From Bradyrhizobium erythrophlei (GTDB taxonomy: Bacteria > Pseudomonadota > Alphaproteobacteria > Rhizobiales > Xanthobacteraceae): a stretch of 64,000 nt of DNA. Made by a program: the position numbers and the translations under genes. Where the stretch lies: contig FSRD01000001.1 of assembly GCA_900129675.1 (NCBI GenBank), positions 609,501 through 673,500 of the forward strand. The letters are read 5' to 3'. This document shows positions 8,563-17,754 of this stretch, one piece after another; the stretch's first letter is position 1; each line of letters starts with the position of its first letter. A model generated the notes under the pieces. The model was not told the DNA's origin, did not search any database, and saw only the letters and a list, made by a program, of their open reading frames with translations.

Positions 8563-9893
8563 ATGCACGCGCCAAATCCTGCTTCGAAGGTAACGACCCG
8601 ACAAGTGTTCGCCATCGCCGGCCCGGCGATGATCGCGAACCTGACCACGCCGCTGATCGGCATCGTCTCGACCACGGCGATCGGACGCTCGGCGACGCCA
8701 CGCTGCTCGGCGGCGTCGCAATGGCGTCGGTGCTGTTCGACTGCCTGTTCTGGCTGTTCGCGTTCCTGCGCATGAGCACGGTGGCGTTCACCGCACAATC
8801 GCTCGGCGCTGGCGAGACGACGGAATGGCGCGCGATCCTGGTGCGCGGGCTCATCGTCGCAGCGCTGATCGGCACGGCGCTGATCGCCCTGCAGATCCCG
8901 CTCGCCGCCGCGCTGCTCACCGCCATGGGCGGCAGCGAGGGCGTGACCCGCGCCGCCAAAACCTATTTCACGATCCGGATCTGGTCGGCGCCGCTGGTGC
9001 TCGCCAATTACGTCGTGCTCGGCTGGCTGATCGGTCAGGCCCGCGCCACGCTGGCGCTGACGACGCAGATCACGATCAACGTCACCAATGCGGTCGCGAC
9101 CGCGCTGCTGGTGCTGGTATTCGACGCCGGCATCGCCGGCGCTGCGATCGCCGCCGTGATTGCGGAGGCCACCGGGCTATTGCTAGGTATCGTGATCGCG
9201 GCCCGCCTGACGCAGGGAAAGCTCGGCTTCTCGCGCGCGACGCTGTTCGACCGCGCCAAGCTGCTGCGCATGCTGTCGGTCAACCGCGACATCATGATCC
9301 GCACCGCGGCGCTGATCGCGGTATGGCTGTTCTTCGCGGCGCAAGGCGCGCGCGCCGGCGACATTCCGCTTGCCGCCAATTCGGTGCTGAACAATTTCCT
9401 GCTGATCAGCGCCTTCTTCCTCGACGGCCTTGCCAACGCCGCCGAGCAGCTGTGCGGCCGCGCCTATGGCGCCCGCGACCGGGACGGATTTTCGGGCGCG
9501 GTAAAACTGGTCGTGATCTGGGGTTTTGGCTTTGCGCTGGCGGTGGCCGCGATCTTCGCGCTGTTCGGGCCGGCGCTGATTGACTTCATGGCCGCGAACC
9601 CTGAGGTGCGGCGTCTTTCCCGCGACTATCTGCCATTCGTGATCTTCGCGCCAATGCTCGGCGTGTTCGCGTTCGCCTATGACGGCGTCTATATCGGCGC
9701 GACCTGGGCGCGCGACATGCGCAATCTGATGGTGCTGTCGCTGCTCATCTTCCTCACCGCATGGCTGGCGCTACGATCGTTCGGCAATGCCGGCCTGTGG
9801 GGCGCGCTGCTGGTGCACTACGCCGCCCGCGGCGGCCTGGAAGCGCTGCGCTATCCGGCGTTGTTGAGGAAGTCGTTCGCGGGGAAGAGCTAG
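8563..9893 (+). pseudogene. MATE-family efflux transporter with a frameshift
   Basis: The start MHAPNPASKVTTRQVFAIAG and the following residues up to STTAIGR match a MATE N-terminus. The frame then changes at about position 8685: the downstream frame continues correctly as LGDATLLGGVAMASVLFD and runs through about ten more membrane segments to 9893. One missing base in the run GGACGCTCGGCG explains it. MATE proteins export drugs or metabolites in exchange for Na+ or H+. If the missing base is real the gene is dead or makes only an N-terminally shortened product; a sequencing error is also possible, since the rest is intact. Confidence 0.75.
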
Positions 9894-9896
9894 GGC

Positions 9897-10062
9897 ACCC
9901 TCGTGTCCCGGACGCGGTGCGGCACCATCCGCGCGTTCACGCGCGTCTTCGACGCGCTTTGGTGACGCTCCGCAGAGCCGGGACCCATTGAAGATGGGCC
10001 CCGGATCAGCAGCGCACCACGCCGCAAGCGCGGCGCGTTGCGCAGCATCCGGGGCACGAGTA
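9897..10062. repeat. Intergenic palindromic repeat between converging genes
   Basis: The sequence contains the arms GTGTCCCGGACGCGGTGC and GCATCCGGGGCACGAG, with inner hairpins such as CGCGCGTTCACGCGCG. It belongs to the general class of long imperfect palindromes spread over this genome and sits between the convergent MATE and pyrD ends, a place suited to bidirectional termination. Confidence 0.5.
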
Positions 10063-10066
10063 CCAC

Positions 10067-11164
10067 CTACTGCACCGGCCAGTCCTCGGCCGTGATCGTG
10101 GCGGCGTCGGCGCCGACGATTTCCGAGAGCGAGTCGCGGCCGGTGCGCAATAGCGTCGAGGCGAGATCGCTCTTGATGTCCTCGACGAGGCCAAGGCCCT
10201 TGTAGATCAGCGACGAATACAACTGGATCAGGCTGGCGCCGGCGCGGATCTTCGTCAGCGCGGCGCCGCCGGAATCGATGCCGCCGACACCGATCAGGGG
10301 GAACGCGCCCTCGGCGCGGACATAGGTCTCCGCCACCATCCTTGTCGAAAGCCGGAACAGCGGCCGTCCCGACAAGCCGCCCTGCTCCCTGGCGCGGTTG
10401 GTTTCGCGCAAGGTGGAGGGGCGCGCCAACGTGGTATTGGCCACGATCATGCCGTCGACGCGGCGCGAGCGCGCGATGTGCACGACGTCGTCGAGTTCGG
10501 CGAGACTGAGATCCGGCGCGATCTTGAGCAGCACCGGCGAATCGCCGGCATTGGTGCGGACGCGCTCGCGGGCATCGATCACCTTGGCCAGGAGCTCGTC
10601 GAGCTGGGCCGATTGCTGCAGATTGCGCAGGCCCGGCGTGTTCGGCGAGGAGACATTGACGGTGAAATAGCTGGCCACCGGCGCAAAGGTCTCGATCAGC
10701 TTGACGTAGTCGGCGACGCGGTCCGGCGAATCCTTGTTGGCCCCGACATTGACGCCGACGATGCCGCCGTGATGCGCGCGCGCGGCGAGCCGCCGCAGCA
10801 CGACTTCCGCGCCGTCATTGTTGAAGCCCATGCGGTTGATGACGGCTTCATCGCGCTCCAGCCGGAACAGCCGCGGCCTGGGATTGCCGACCTGCGGTTT
10901 AGGGGTCACCGAGCCGATCTCGACAAAGCCGAACCCGAGCCGCAGCAGCGCATCCGGCGCCTCGGCGCTCTTGTCGAAGCCCGCGGCCATGCCGATCGGG
11001 TTGGGAAAGTTCAGCCCGAACGCCCGCACCGCGAGTTTCGAATCGTCTACCCGCTGCCGGATCGGCGGCAACAGCCGCAGGCCCTGGATCGCCATGCGAT
11101 GGGCGTCCTCCGGATCGAACCAGCGCAACAGCGGCAGCGAGAAGGCGTCGAAGGCGCGAATCAC
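10067..11164 (-). CDS. pyrD: Dihydroorotate dehydrogenase (quinone), class 2
   Basis: A 365-residue flavoprotein that oxidises dihydroorotate to orotate in pyrimidine synthesis, passing electrons to the quinone pool at the inner membrane. The N-terminal helix region and the length fit class 2. Signature stretches are FPNPIGMAAGFDKSAEAPDALL, the substrate/FMN segment FTVNVSSPNTPGLRNLQ, which contains the catalytic Ser, and the C-terminal FMN-phosphate site IGVGGIDSGG. Its ATG overlaps the stop of the DUF952 gene by 4 bp, so the two form an operon. Confidence 0.95.
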   Translation of the reverse strand: MIRAFDAFSLPLLRWFDPEDAHRMAIQGLRLLPPIRQRVDDSKLAVRAFGLNFPNPIGMAAGFDKSAEAPDALLRLGFGFVEIGSVTPKPQVGNPRPRLFRLERDEAVINRMGFNNDGAEVVLRRLAARAHHGGIVGVNVGANKDSPDRVADYVKLIETFAPVASYFTVNVSSPNTPGLRNLQQSAQLDELLAKVIDARERVRTNAGDSPVLLKIAPDLSLAELDDVVHIARSRRVDGMIVANTTLARPSTLRETNRAREQGGLSGRPLFRLSTRMVAETYVRAEGAFPLIGVGGIDSGGAALTKIRAGASLIQLYSSLIYKGLGLVEDIKSDLASTLLRTGRDSLSEIVGADAATITAEDWPVQ

Positions 11165-11505
11165 GGCACAAGCTCCGGGATCTCATGATAACCGTCAGAC
11201 CGCGCGCGCAGGTCGAGGATGGCGGTGACCGCGCCGAGGTCAAGCTCGCCATAGAGGTGCGGGAACAATTCGTCGTTGCGCGACGGTTCCCAGCGCAGCG
11301 CATCCCCCAGCGCGTCGGCATCGACCGCGATCAGGAACAGGCCGGTCTGCCCGAAGAAATGCTTCCGCGCGGTCTCCGCGACCTGCGAAGCTGTGGAAAA
11401 GTGAATAAAACCGTCACGCGCATCGTCGGCACTACCCCGGTATATGCCTTGCCGCTCGGCCTCGCGCCAGGCCGAGGCGGGGCTGATTTTGTAGATCGTG
11501 CGCAC
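11161..11505 (-). CDS. DUF952 family protein
   Basis: A 114-residue protein starting at a GTG (VRTIYKISPASAW). The conserved DUF952 features are visible: GFIHFSTASQV near residue 33 and a RWEPSRNDELFPHLYG segment near residue 80. The longer upstream frame has non-conserved sequence, so the GTG is preferred. Biochemical function is unknown. It is the first gene of a two-gene operon with pyrD (ATGA overlap), a pairing that recurs in alphaproteobacteria. Confidence 0.8.
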   Translation of the reverse strand: MRTIYKISPASAWREAERQGIYRGSADDARDGFIHFSTASQVAETARKHFFGQTGLFLIAVDADALGDALRWEPSRNDELFPHLYGELDLGAVTAILDLRARSDGYHEIPELVP

Positions 11506-11691
11506 GTCTGCGGCGTTCCCTGCTTGTCGTTGAGTCTCTTGGGGTTTTCCCGAAAATCGTCGGGTGAGAAGCCGACCGTATCGGCGCCGGGCGCCCAACT
11601 CAAGCGCCGCTATCGCGGGCGGCGCGCGGAAGATTTGCGCAAATCGCCCGAATAAGGCAATAATTCCTAGATCAGCTCCAAGGGATTCCCG

Positions 11692-12345
11692 ATGGCCAAA
11701 CATTCCAAATCACAGCGCATCCTGACCCACGCCCAGGTCTGGACCGCGCTCGACCGGCTCGCCGAACGTGCCGGGTTCTCGCCCTCGGGGCTGGCCAAAC
11801 GCGCCGGCCTCGACCCCACCACATTCAACAAATCCAAACGCATCACGGGCGACGGCCGCGAGCGCTGGCCTTCGACCGAATCGGTCTCCAAGGCGCTCGC
11901 AGCCACCAATTCCTCGATCGAGACCTTCGTGCAGCTGATCGGCGACGGTGCGCGGGGTTCGCAATCGGTGCCGCTGCTCGGCTTCGCGCAAGCCGGCGCC
12001 GGCGGCCATTTCGACGACAGCGGTTTTCCGGCCGGCAAGGGCTGGGACGAAGTGGCGCTGCCCTCGGCCAGCGACGAGCACGCCTATGCGCTGGAAATAT
12101 CGGGCGATTCGATGAAGCCCACCTATCGCGACGGCGACGTCATCGTGGTGTCGCCGGGCACGCCGATCCGCCGCGGCGATCGCGTGGTGGTGAAGACCAC
12201 CGGCGGCGAGGTGATGGTCAAGGAGCTGAAACGCCGGACCGCAAAACTGCTCGAACTGCAGTCGGTCAATCCGGCGCATGCCGACCGCACGCTGGATGCC
12301 AATGAGGTCGCGTGGATCGCGCGCATCGTGTGGGTGAGCCAGTAG
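11692..12345 (+). CDS. XRE/S24-type transcriptional repressor (LexA/CI-like)
   Basis: A 217-residue protein. The N-terminal third has a helix-turn-helix region (GFSPSGLAKRAGLDPTTFNK). The C-terminal half is a peptidase S24 domain with the active-site Ser in SGDSMKPTYRDGD and the Lys in EVMVKELKR. Proteins of this build bind operators and some self-cleave on RecA activation. There is an AG-rich cleavage-like region (GFAQAGAGG) between the domains. It overlaps the next gene (DNA glycosylase), which suggests a link with DNA-damage control, but no operator was identified. Confidence 0.8.
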   Translation: MAKHSKSQRILTHAQVWTALDRLAERAGFSPSGLAKRAGLDPTTFNKSKRITGDGRERWPSTESVSKALAATNSSIETFVQLIGDGARGSQSVPLLGFAQAGAGGHFDDSGFPAGKGWDEVALPSASDEHAYALEISGDSMKPTYRDGDVIVVSPGTPIRRGDRVVVKTTGGEVMVKELKRRTAKLLELQSVNPAHADRTLDANEVAWIARIVWVSQ

Positions 12346-12857
12346 AACTTCCGCCGTTGCCGGACGTCCTCGGCGACCTGCTCGATCAATCGCTTCGCGC
12401 CGTGCTGTGTGGCACGGCGGTGGGAACGGCATCCGCGCGGGCGGGTGCCTATTACGCGCATAAGCAGAACAAGTTCTGGCGGATCCTGCACGAGACTGGA
12501 CTGACGCCGGAGCTGTTACAGCCGCACCAATACCGCGACCTGCTCCGTTACCGGATTGGTCTCACCGATTTCGTCAAAACACATTCGGGAATGGATCATC
12601 AATTGCCGCTCCCCGAGCTCAGGGAGAGCGCGCGGGCTCGCCTGCGTACGACAATCGCAGCATGCCGTCCGAGGTTGCTGGCGTTTACCAGCAAGGCCGC
12701 GGGGCAGAATTTCCTGGGCGGCAAGAGGGATTACGGCGAGCAGATCGAAACCATCGCCGATACCCAAATCTGGATATTGCCGTCGACATCGGGCGCTGCG
12801 AATGGAAGCTGGCGGCCGGAAATCTGGCACCGGTTTGCGGATCGGGTGAGATCGTAG
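12330..12857 (+). CDS. Mismatch-specific DNA glycosylase (Mug/TDG-like)
   Basis: A protein of about 175 residues of the uracil-DNA glycosylase superfamily. The N-terminal segment LRAVLCGTAVGTASARAGAYYAH is the active-site strand and loop of the Mug/TDG family, followed by NKFWRILHETGLTP. A second conserved block is ILPSTSGAANGSW. Such enzymes remove mismatched U or T opposite G. Two GTG codons (12312 and 12330) overlap the end of the S24 gene; I chose the later one. Translational coupling with the repressor is likely. A Ser/Ala occupies the position where many Mug proteins have the catalytic Asn, so the substrate range may differ. Confidence 0.65.
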   Translation: MGEPVELPPLPDVLGDLLDQSLRAVLCGTAVGTASARAGAYYAHKQNKFWRILHETGLTPELLQPHQYRDLLRYRIGLTDFVKTHSGMDHQLPLPELRESARARLRTTIAACRPRLLAFTSKAAGQNFLGGKRDYGEQIETIADTQIWILPSTSGAANGSWRPEIWHRFADRVRS

Positions 12858-12867
12858 CGAAGTGTCA

Positions 12868-12990
12868 TTGCCCGGCATAATCTACTTTGCGCAGACTACA
12901 TAAACCTGTCTGCGCTCCCGGCAATCCATCAAAATGAGAAGCTTTTTACGAAGCGAGATGGATGCGCGGGTCAAGCCCGCGCATGACGAT
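12868..12990. repeat. Extragenic palindromic repeat (second copy of the 4565 type)
   Basis: Near-copy of the element at 4565-4680: both have the TCATTGCCCGGCATA arm, a CTGCGTAAAC-like middle and the ATGCGCGGGTCAAGCCCGCG arm. It follows the glycosylase gene. Confidence 0.7.
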
Positions 12991-13019
12991 ATGGCCGGCG
13001 TGCAACCGATGCGAATGGT

Positions 13020-13229
13020 CTAGCTCTCCACGAACTTGACGGTTGAGACCGGCCATCTTCCATCATGACCTTTGATCGAAATTCGAAGCCCGTGCAAATC
13101 ATCCAGCCAAACGTCCTCGACCGTGCCTGCCTTTCCGTCGGTAAGGACGACGGCTTTGCCGGTCAATTCGGCTTGCGCCTCGCCATACTCATTCAGAATT
13201 TTTGACGCACGGCGCTTCACCGATGGCAT
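13020..13229 (-). CDS. Small hypothetical protein, 69 aa
   Basis: A small acidic-to-neutral protein with the core LTGKAVVLTDGKAGTVEDVWLDDLHGLRISIKG. Alternating beta-strand pattern and the turn GKAGTVEDV recall PRC-barrel or response-type beta folds, but no firm family assignment is possible. It overlaps the end of the upstream 87-residue frame by 41 bases in a different frame, which lowers confidence in one of the two. Confidence 0.4.
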   Translation of the reverse strand: MPSVKRRASKILNEYGEAQAELTGKAVVLTDGKAGTVEDVWLDDLHGLRISIKGHDGRWPVSTVKFVES

Positions 13230-13452
13230 TGCCCGTCCATGTTCGGCCGCGCCGTCTTTGGCGAGGCTTGTCCCAGCGTTCAGCCGCCGGAATGATTGAT
13301 GGTGACGGCTCCAATTCGCGGAGCCGGTCGATTTGCTTTTTAAATCTCGCCGGTAGTTCCGGCTCTGGTTTCAGCGACGCGCGCATTCTCTCGCCGATCT
13401 CTTCAACGATGGCGCCGGCGTGTGTGTGGTCAATGTCAATACGGTTGAGCAT
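13189..13452 (-). CDS. Small hypothetical protein, 87 aa
   Basis: Starts at MLNRIDIDHTHAGAIVEEIGERMRASL and ends with a basic tail rich in Arg and Trp. The N-terminal half looks like a real amphipathic helix pair. No known family is recognised. It overlaps the downstream 69-residue gene in another frame. Confidence 0.4.
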   Translation of the reverse strand: MLNRIDIDHTHAGAIVEEIGERMRASLKPEPELPARFKKQIDRLRELEPSPSIIPAAERWDKPRQRRRGRTWTGNAIGEAPCVKNSE

Positions 13453-13837
13453 AGCGAAGCCTCGTTCGGGTAAGAAAGCGCCAGCAGCGGACATCCCGCG
13501 CCTGCTCCTACTTCCCCCTCCCGCAGCTTTCCTGCTTGCGAGTACGGCTGGCAATTTCTGCATGGAACCGGAGACCGCCGCTTTTGGCTATCCGCGCGAG
13601 CGCTTGCTTTGACAACAGCGGGTCTTTGGTAGCGACCTTTGGCTATCCCGCGACATGCGCCGGATTGTTACCAGCGAGCGGCGGTCTCATGACTTCTAAA
13701 CCCGTGGCGGGAGCAATCGTTCCCGAGTTCCGATCACGACGCCATTCGGACGAATGTGGAACCTGTTCGAGCATCGCGCCAACTCCCCGGCGAAGCTGTT
13801 CGCCAGGAGGGTTCCGGTTTAAGGGGACGACGAACCG
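13453..13837. other. Intergenic region without recognisable genes
   Basis: About 385 bases between two minus-strand genes. Short open frames exist on both strands but none has a convincing ribosome site or family. A short similarity pair, TTTGGCTATCCGCG and TTTGGCTATCCCGC, lies at about 13582 and 13638. Confidence 0.4.
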
Positions 13838-14620
13838 CTACGTCGCGTAATCAGGTTCTTTCCGGTCCAGCATCCGCTTCAGGGCATCGAAATGCCGCTG
13901 CGCCGGCGTCGGTCCCTTGTACAGATGATCGTCCCTGAAATCGCGCATGGTCTTCTCGACCACGGGTGCCGGGAGCTTCTTCAGCGGCTGCCCGGTCCAC
14001 ATCGCGTAGATCTGAACTTGCGCGGCACGTTCGACGTAATAGAGCCGGTCATAGGCATCGGCGACGGTGCTGCCTACCGTGGAGATGCCGTGATTGGCCA
14101 TGAACAACACCGACCTGTCGCCGATCACTTTGGCGAGCCGGGCGCCTTCCGCCGGATCGAGCGCGGGGCCGGTATATTCGTCGTCATAGGCAATGGCGCC
14201 TGACAGGCCGACCTCGGTCTGGCCGATCTCCTTGATGCGCGGGTCTTCGAGCCGCGTCAGCGCGCTGGCATAGGGCATGTGCGTGTGAAACACCGCTTTG
14301 GCCTGCGGCAGCGCCTTGTGGATCGGCGCATGGATGCAATAGCAGGAGCGCTCGACCTCGCCCTCGCCGCGCTTGACCTCGCCATCGTCGATGCCGACTT
14401 CCATGAAGCAGGAGGCGGTCACCTCCGACCAGTGGGTCCCGAACGGGATCTGGTAGTAGCGGTCCGTGCTGCCGGGCACCACGAAGGTCAGATGGTTGAA
14501 GATGCCCTCGGAAAAACCCTGGTTGAAGGCCAGCCGATGCGCCGCCGCGAGATCGACCCGCGCCTGCCACTGCTCGGCGCTGGAGTTATCGAGCGCTTTC
14601 GGCGAAACCCTGTCGTGCAT
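13838..14620 (-). CDS. Class II aldolase/adducin family protein
   Basis: A 260-residue protein of the zinc-dependent class II aldolase fold (AraD/FucA/adducin head). The likely metal-binding His pair is in FHTHMPYAS and a third His in MANHGISTVG; the start of the fold is NQGFSEGIFNHLTF. A conserved Glu/Tyr pair is in YYVERAAQVQ. Two ATG codons follow GGAGG; the second (14620) is spaced better. The enzyme probably acts on a sugar or hydroxy-acid derivative; proteins of this subgroup stand alone in many rhizobia, so the substrate is unknown. Confidence 0.82.
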   Translation of the reverse strand: MHDRVSPKALDNSSAEQWQARVDLAAAHRLAFNQGFSEGIFNHLTFVVPGSTDRYYQIPFGTHWSEVTASCFMEVGIDDGEVKRGEGEVERSCYCIHAPIHKALPQAKAVFHTHMPYASALTRLEDPRIKEIGQTEVGLSGAIAYDDEYTGPALDPAEGARLAKVIGDRSVLFMANHGISTVGSTVADAYDRLYYVERAAQVQIYAMWTGQPLKKLPAPVVEKTMRDFRDDHLYKGPTPAQRHFDALKRMLDRKEPDYAT

Positions 14621-14764
14621 GAGCATCCTCCAATGGTGTCTGCCCCTCGACGGGGGCTTGGACCGCTTATGGAAGACACTGTAGCGCAATCCGGGCGGGC
14701 GATGGCTGAAATTGCTGCGGGCCTGCTATCTGCGTTTGGCGGCCTCGCAGATGCGCGCCCACTC

Positions 14765-14925
14765 CCTCCACGTCGTCCCGGCCCATATGCGCAATTGCAC
14801 ATCAGGAGCCGGGACCCATAACCACCAATGCGCATGGGTCGAAGAACATCTACCCGCGTGCCTTACACAACGTCTGCGGAGTATGGGTCCCGGCCTTCGC
14901 CGGGACGACGCGAGAGATTACCCCG
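14765..14925. repeat. Extragenic palindromic repeat
   Basis: Arms CGTCGTCCCGGCCCATATG and CCTTCGCCGGGACGACG face each other across about 120 bases, with inner GGGACCCATA/TATGGGTCCC complementarity. It lies just after the lysyl-tRNA synthetase stop and may act as its terminator. Confidence 0.6.
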
Positions 14926-16558
14926 ATCGCGCCAGCGCGCAGTCGATCATCGCCACCGCATTTTGCACGCCATACACCGCGACGAACGAGCCGAAGCGCG
15001 GGCCTTTTTCCTGGCCGAGCAGCACCTGGTAGAGCATGTTGAACCAGTCCAGCGAAACGCCCGGCCGGCCATCCTTGCCCTTCTTCACGGCGTCGAGGAA
15101 CGGTTCGCGACGGCCGATCTCGTAGACCACGTTCTGGATGTCCTCGGCGGTTGCGCCTGCCGGCATGTTCGACAGCGCATCGCGCAGATCCTGAAGTGCT
15201 GCGCGTTCGCCATCGGTCGGCTCGCGGAACTGTTTGGTCGGGGCCACGAAGTCGCGGTAATAATTGATGGCGTAGCCGACCATCGCGTCGAGCTTCGGGT
15301 GCGTCTGTGGCGTCACGCCGGGGCGGTAGCGGCCGATGAACCCCCACAAGGTCGCAGCATTCTCCGCGTTCGACGACGACACCAGCGTCAGCAGAAGCTG
15401 GAAGGTGACGGGCATGTCGGCCTTGGGCGGATTTCCGGCATGGATATGCCAGACCGGATTTTGCAGCTGTTGCCTGGCATCCTGGCGCGGAAAACCTTCG
15501 AGGAATTGCTGGTAGTCGTCGACATTGCGCGGGATGACGTCGAAATACAGCCGCTTGGCGGCCTTCGGCTCGCGATACATGAACAGCGACAGCGATTCCG
15601 GCGAGGCGTAGCGCAGCCATTCGTCGATGGTGAGCCCGTTGCCCTTCGACTTCGAAATCTTCTGGCCCTTGTCGTCGAGGAACAGTTCGTAATTGAATCC
15701 TTCCGGCGGCCTGCCGCCGAGCGCCGCGCAGATCTTGCCCGACAGCTTGACCGAGTCGATCAGATCCTTGCCGGCCATTTCATAGTCGACGCCGAGCGCG
15801 AACCAGCGCATCGCCCAGTCCGGCTTCCATTGCAGCTTGCAGTGCCCGCCGGTAACCGGAAGCGTGACGCGCTCTTTGGTTTCGGGATCGTCGTAGGAGA
15901 CGGTTCCGGCCTTCACGTCGTGTTCTGATATCGGCACATACAGCACCATGCCTGTGCGCGGGCAGATCGGGAGGAACGGCGAATAGCTCGCCGCGCGTTC
16001 CTCGCGCAGGCTCGGCAGCATTACCGCCATCACGGCGTCGAACCGCTCCAGCATGCGCAGCAGCGCCGCGTCGAACTTGCCCGAGGTGTAGTAGTCGGTC
16101 GAACTCGCGAACTCGTAGTCGAATTCAAACGTATCGAGAAACGCGCGCAGCCGCGCGTTGTTATGCGCGCCGAAACTTTCGTGGGTGCCGAACGGATCGG
16201 GCACGCGCGTCAGCGGCCGGCCGAGATGCTTTTCCAAAAGCTCCTTGTTCGGCACGTTGTCCGGCACCTTGCGCAGGCCGTCCATGTCGTCCGAGAACGC
16301 CAGGAGCCGGGTCTTGATCTTGTCTTCGGTGAGCACGCGGAAGGCGTGGCGCACCATGGTGGTGCGCGCGACCTCGCCGAAGGTGCCGATATGCGGCAGG
16401 CCGGACGGTCCGTAGCCGGTCTCGAACAGCACCTCGTCCTTCGGGCTCTTCTTCAGCCGCGCGACAATCGCTTTCGCCTGTTCGAACGGCCAGGCATTGG
16501 ATTGTTCGGCGAGCGAGCGCAGATCGCTCGGGCTGGCGGCAAGGTCAATGGTGGACAT
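14918..16558 (-). CDS. lysK: Lysyl-tRNA synthetase, class I
   Basis: A 546-residue class I enzyme that charges tRNA-Lys. The HIGH-type motif is PHIGTFGEV near residue 55 and the KMSKS-type motif is KISKSKGNG near residue 290. The class I form replaces the usual class II LysS in most alphaproteobacteria and archaea, so this supports the taxonomic placement. The C-terminal helical domain is present and the length is normal. It is monocistronic, flanked by repeats on both sides. Confidence 0.95.
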   Translation of the reverse strand: MSTIDLAASPSDLRSLAEQSNAWPFEQAKAIVARLKKSPKDEVLFETGYGPSGLPHIGTFGEVARTTMVRHAFRVLTEDKIKTRLLAFSDDMDGLRKVPDNVPNKELLEKHLGRPLTRVPDPFGTHESFGAHNNARLRAFLDTFEFDYEFASSTDYYTSGKFDAALLRMLERFDAVMAVMLPSLREERAASYSPFLPICPRTGMVLYVPISEHDVKAGTVSYDDPETKERVTLPVTGGHCKLQWKPDWAMRWFALGVDYEMAGKDLIDSVKLSGKICAALGGRPPEGFNYELFLDDKGQKISKSKGNGLTIDEWLRYASPESLSLFMYREPKAAKRLYFDVIPRNVDDYQQFLEGFPRQDARQQLQNPVWHIHAGNPPKADMPVTFQLLLTLVSSSNAENAATLWGFIGRYRPGVTPQTHPKLDAMVGYAINYYRDFVAPTKQFREPTDGERAALQDLRDALSNMPAGATAEDIQNVVYEIGRREPFLDAVKKGKDGRPGVSLDWFNMLYQVLLGQEKGPRFGSFVAVYGVQNAVAMIDCALARSG

Positions 16559-16629
16559 CAGAGGTCTCCGGGGCCGCGGAAACTAGCGCTTCCGCGTCAA
16601 AATGCAAAATGACGGCTGGAATCCGGGAA

Positions 16630-16725
16630 TTTAGCCCCGTCATTGCGAGCGAAGCGAAGCAATCCATAGCGCGGCAAGCTGAGGAATGGATTGCTTCGTC
16701 GCTTTGCTCCTTGCAGTGACGGGGT
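16630..16725. repeat. Inverted repeat (different family)
   Basis: Arms CCCGTCATTGCGAGCGAAGC and GCTCCTTGCAGTGACGGGG enclose GCAATCC/GGATTGC complementarity. This 'CATTGCGAGCGAAGCGAAGC' type of repeat is widespread in Bradyrhizobium and other Rhizobiales, and is distinct from the GGGC-type palindromes in this window. Confidence 0.65.
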
Positions 16726-16742
16726 TAGCACTGAGTTCGTTC

Positions 16743-17702
16743 CTAAAACGGGCTGACGGAGAAGTACCGCAGCCACAGATCGGTATAGCGGCCTTTTTCC
16801 CAGAGCCGGAACAGCGCCCAGTTCAACGACTGCCGCAGCAGATCGTTACCCTTGCGGACGGCGATGCCGATGCCTTCGCCGAAATAACGGCTCTCGACGA
16901 ACGGCCCGCCCGAGAACGCGCAGCATTCGGCCGAATCGGTGCCGTTGATCCAGAACGCCAGCGCGATCGCGTCGCCGAAGATGAAATCGACCTCGCTCCG
17001 GCGCAGCGCCAGCCGCAGCGCGTCGTCATTGGCGTAGGAGCGGATTTCGGCGTCGGTGAACATCGCCTTCAGATAGGCCTCGTGCGAGGTGCCGGCGATG
17101 ACGCCGACTTTCTTGCCTTCGAGATATTCGGGGCGGACCTCCGACATCACGGCGTCGCGCCGCGACACGAAGCGCGCCGGCGCGCGGTAATAGGGATCGG
17201 TGAAATCGACCTTGGCGCGCAATTGCGGCGTCACCGCCAGGGAGGCGATGATGGCGTCGCCGCGGTTGCTGGTGATGGCGTCGATCAGGGTTTCGAACCG
17301 GCGCATCTGGATCGTGCAGGTGACCTTGATCTCGTCGCACAGCGCGCGCGCCAGATCGACATTGAAGCCGGCGGGGTTGCCGTCGGGGCCGGTGAAATTG
17401 AACGGCGGATAATCGGTCTCGGTCAGGAACCGGATCACGGTCAGGCGCGACAGGTCGGGCCGGTCCGGACGGCGCCGCGGGTCCCAGAAGCCGGGCACCG
17501 CCTGCGGCGCTGCCTCGATCCCGGGCTTTGGCGGGGTTTGGGCCTGCGCCGCGCCGGCCGCTGCAACGATCGCCAGCGCAGCCGCGATCAACCACCCGGC
17601 CAAGGCGGCACGGACGGTATGAGGCGGGCTCACGCGGGACAACAAGGCGGTCTTTGGCATATTGGGCAAATTGTTACGGGATTGGAGGGCCTTATAGACC
17701 AT
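16743..17702 (-). CDS. Amino-acid type ABC transporter substrate-binding protein
   Basis: A 319-residue solute-binding protein (SBP_bac_3 fold). A signal peptide with a hydrophobic core (GWLIAAALAIVAAAGAAQA) ends near residue 55; a start at M15 would give a more normal leader. The mature part has LTVIRFLTETDYPPFNF, the ligand-binding DGNPAGFNVDLARALCDE and the GDAIIASLAVTP loop typical for polar amino-acid binding. No transporter partners are adjacent. Confidence 0.85.
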   Translation of the reverse strand: MVYKALQSRNNLPNMPKTALLSRVSPPHTVRAALAGWLIAAALAIVAAAGAAQAQTPPKPGIEAAPQAVPGFWDPRRRPDRPDLSRLTVIRFLTETDYPPFNFTGPDGNPAGFNVDLARALCDEIKVTCTIQMRRFETLIDAITSNRGDAIIASLAVTPQLRAKVDFTDPYYRAPARFVSRRDAVMSEVRPEYLEGKKVGVIAGTSHEAYLKAMFTDAEIRSYANDDALRLALRRSEVDFIFGDAIALAFWINGTDSAECCAFSGGPFVESRYFGEGIGIAVRKGNDLLRQSLNWALFRLWEKGRYTDLWLRYFSVSPF

Positions 17703-17754
17703 CCGGCACGCGATGCGAGGGCCGTTTGCCTTAATTTGGGCCGGTAAATTGGGG

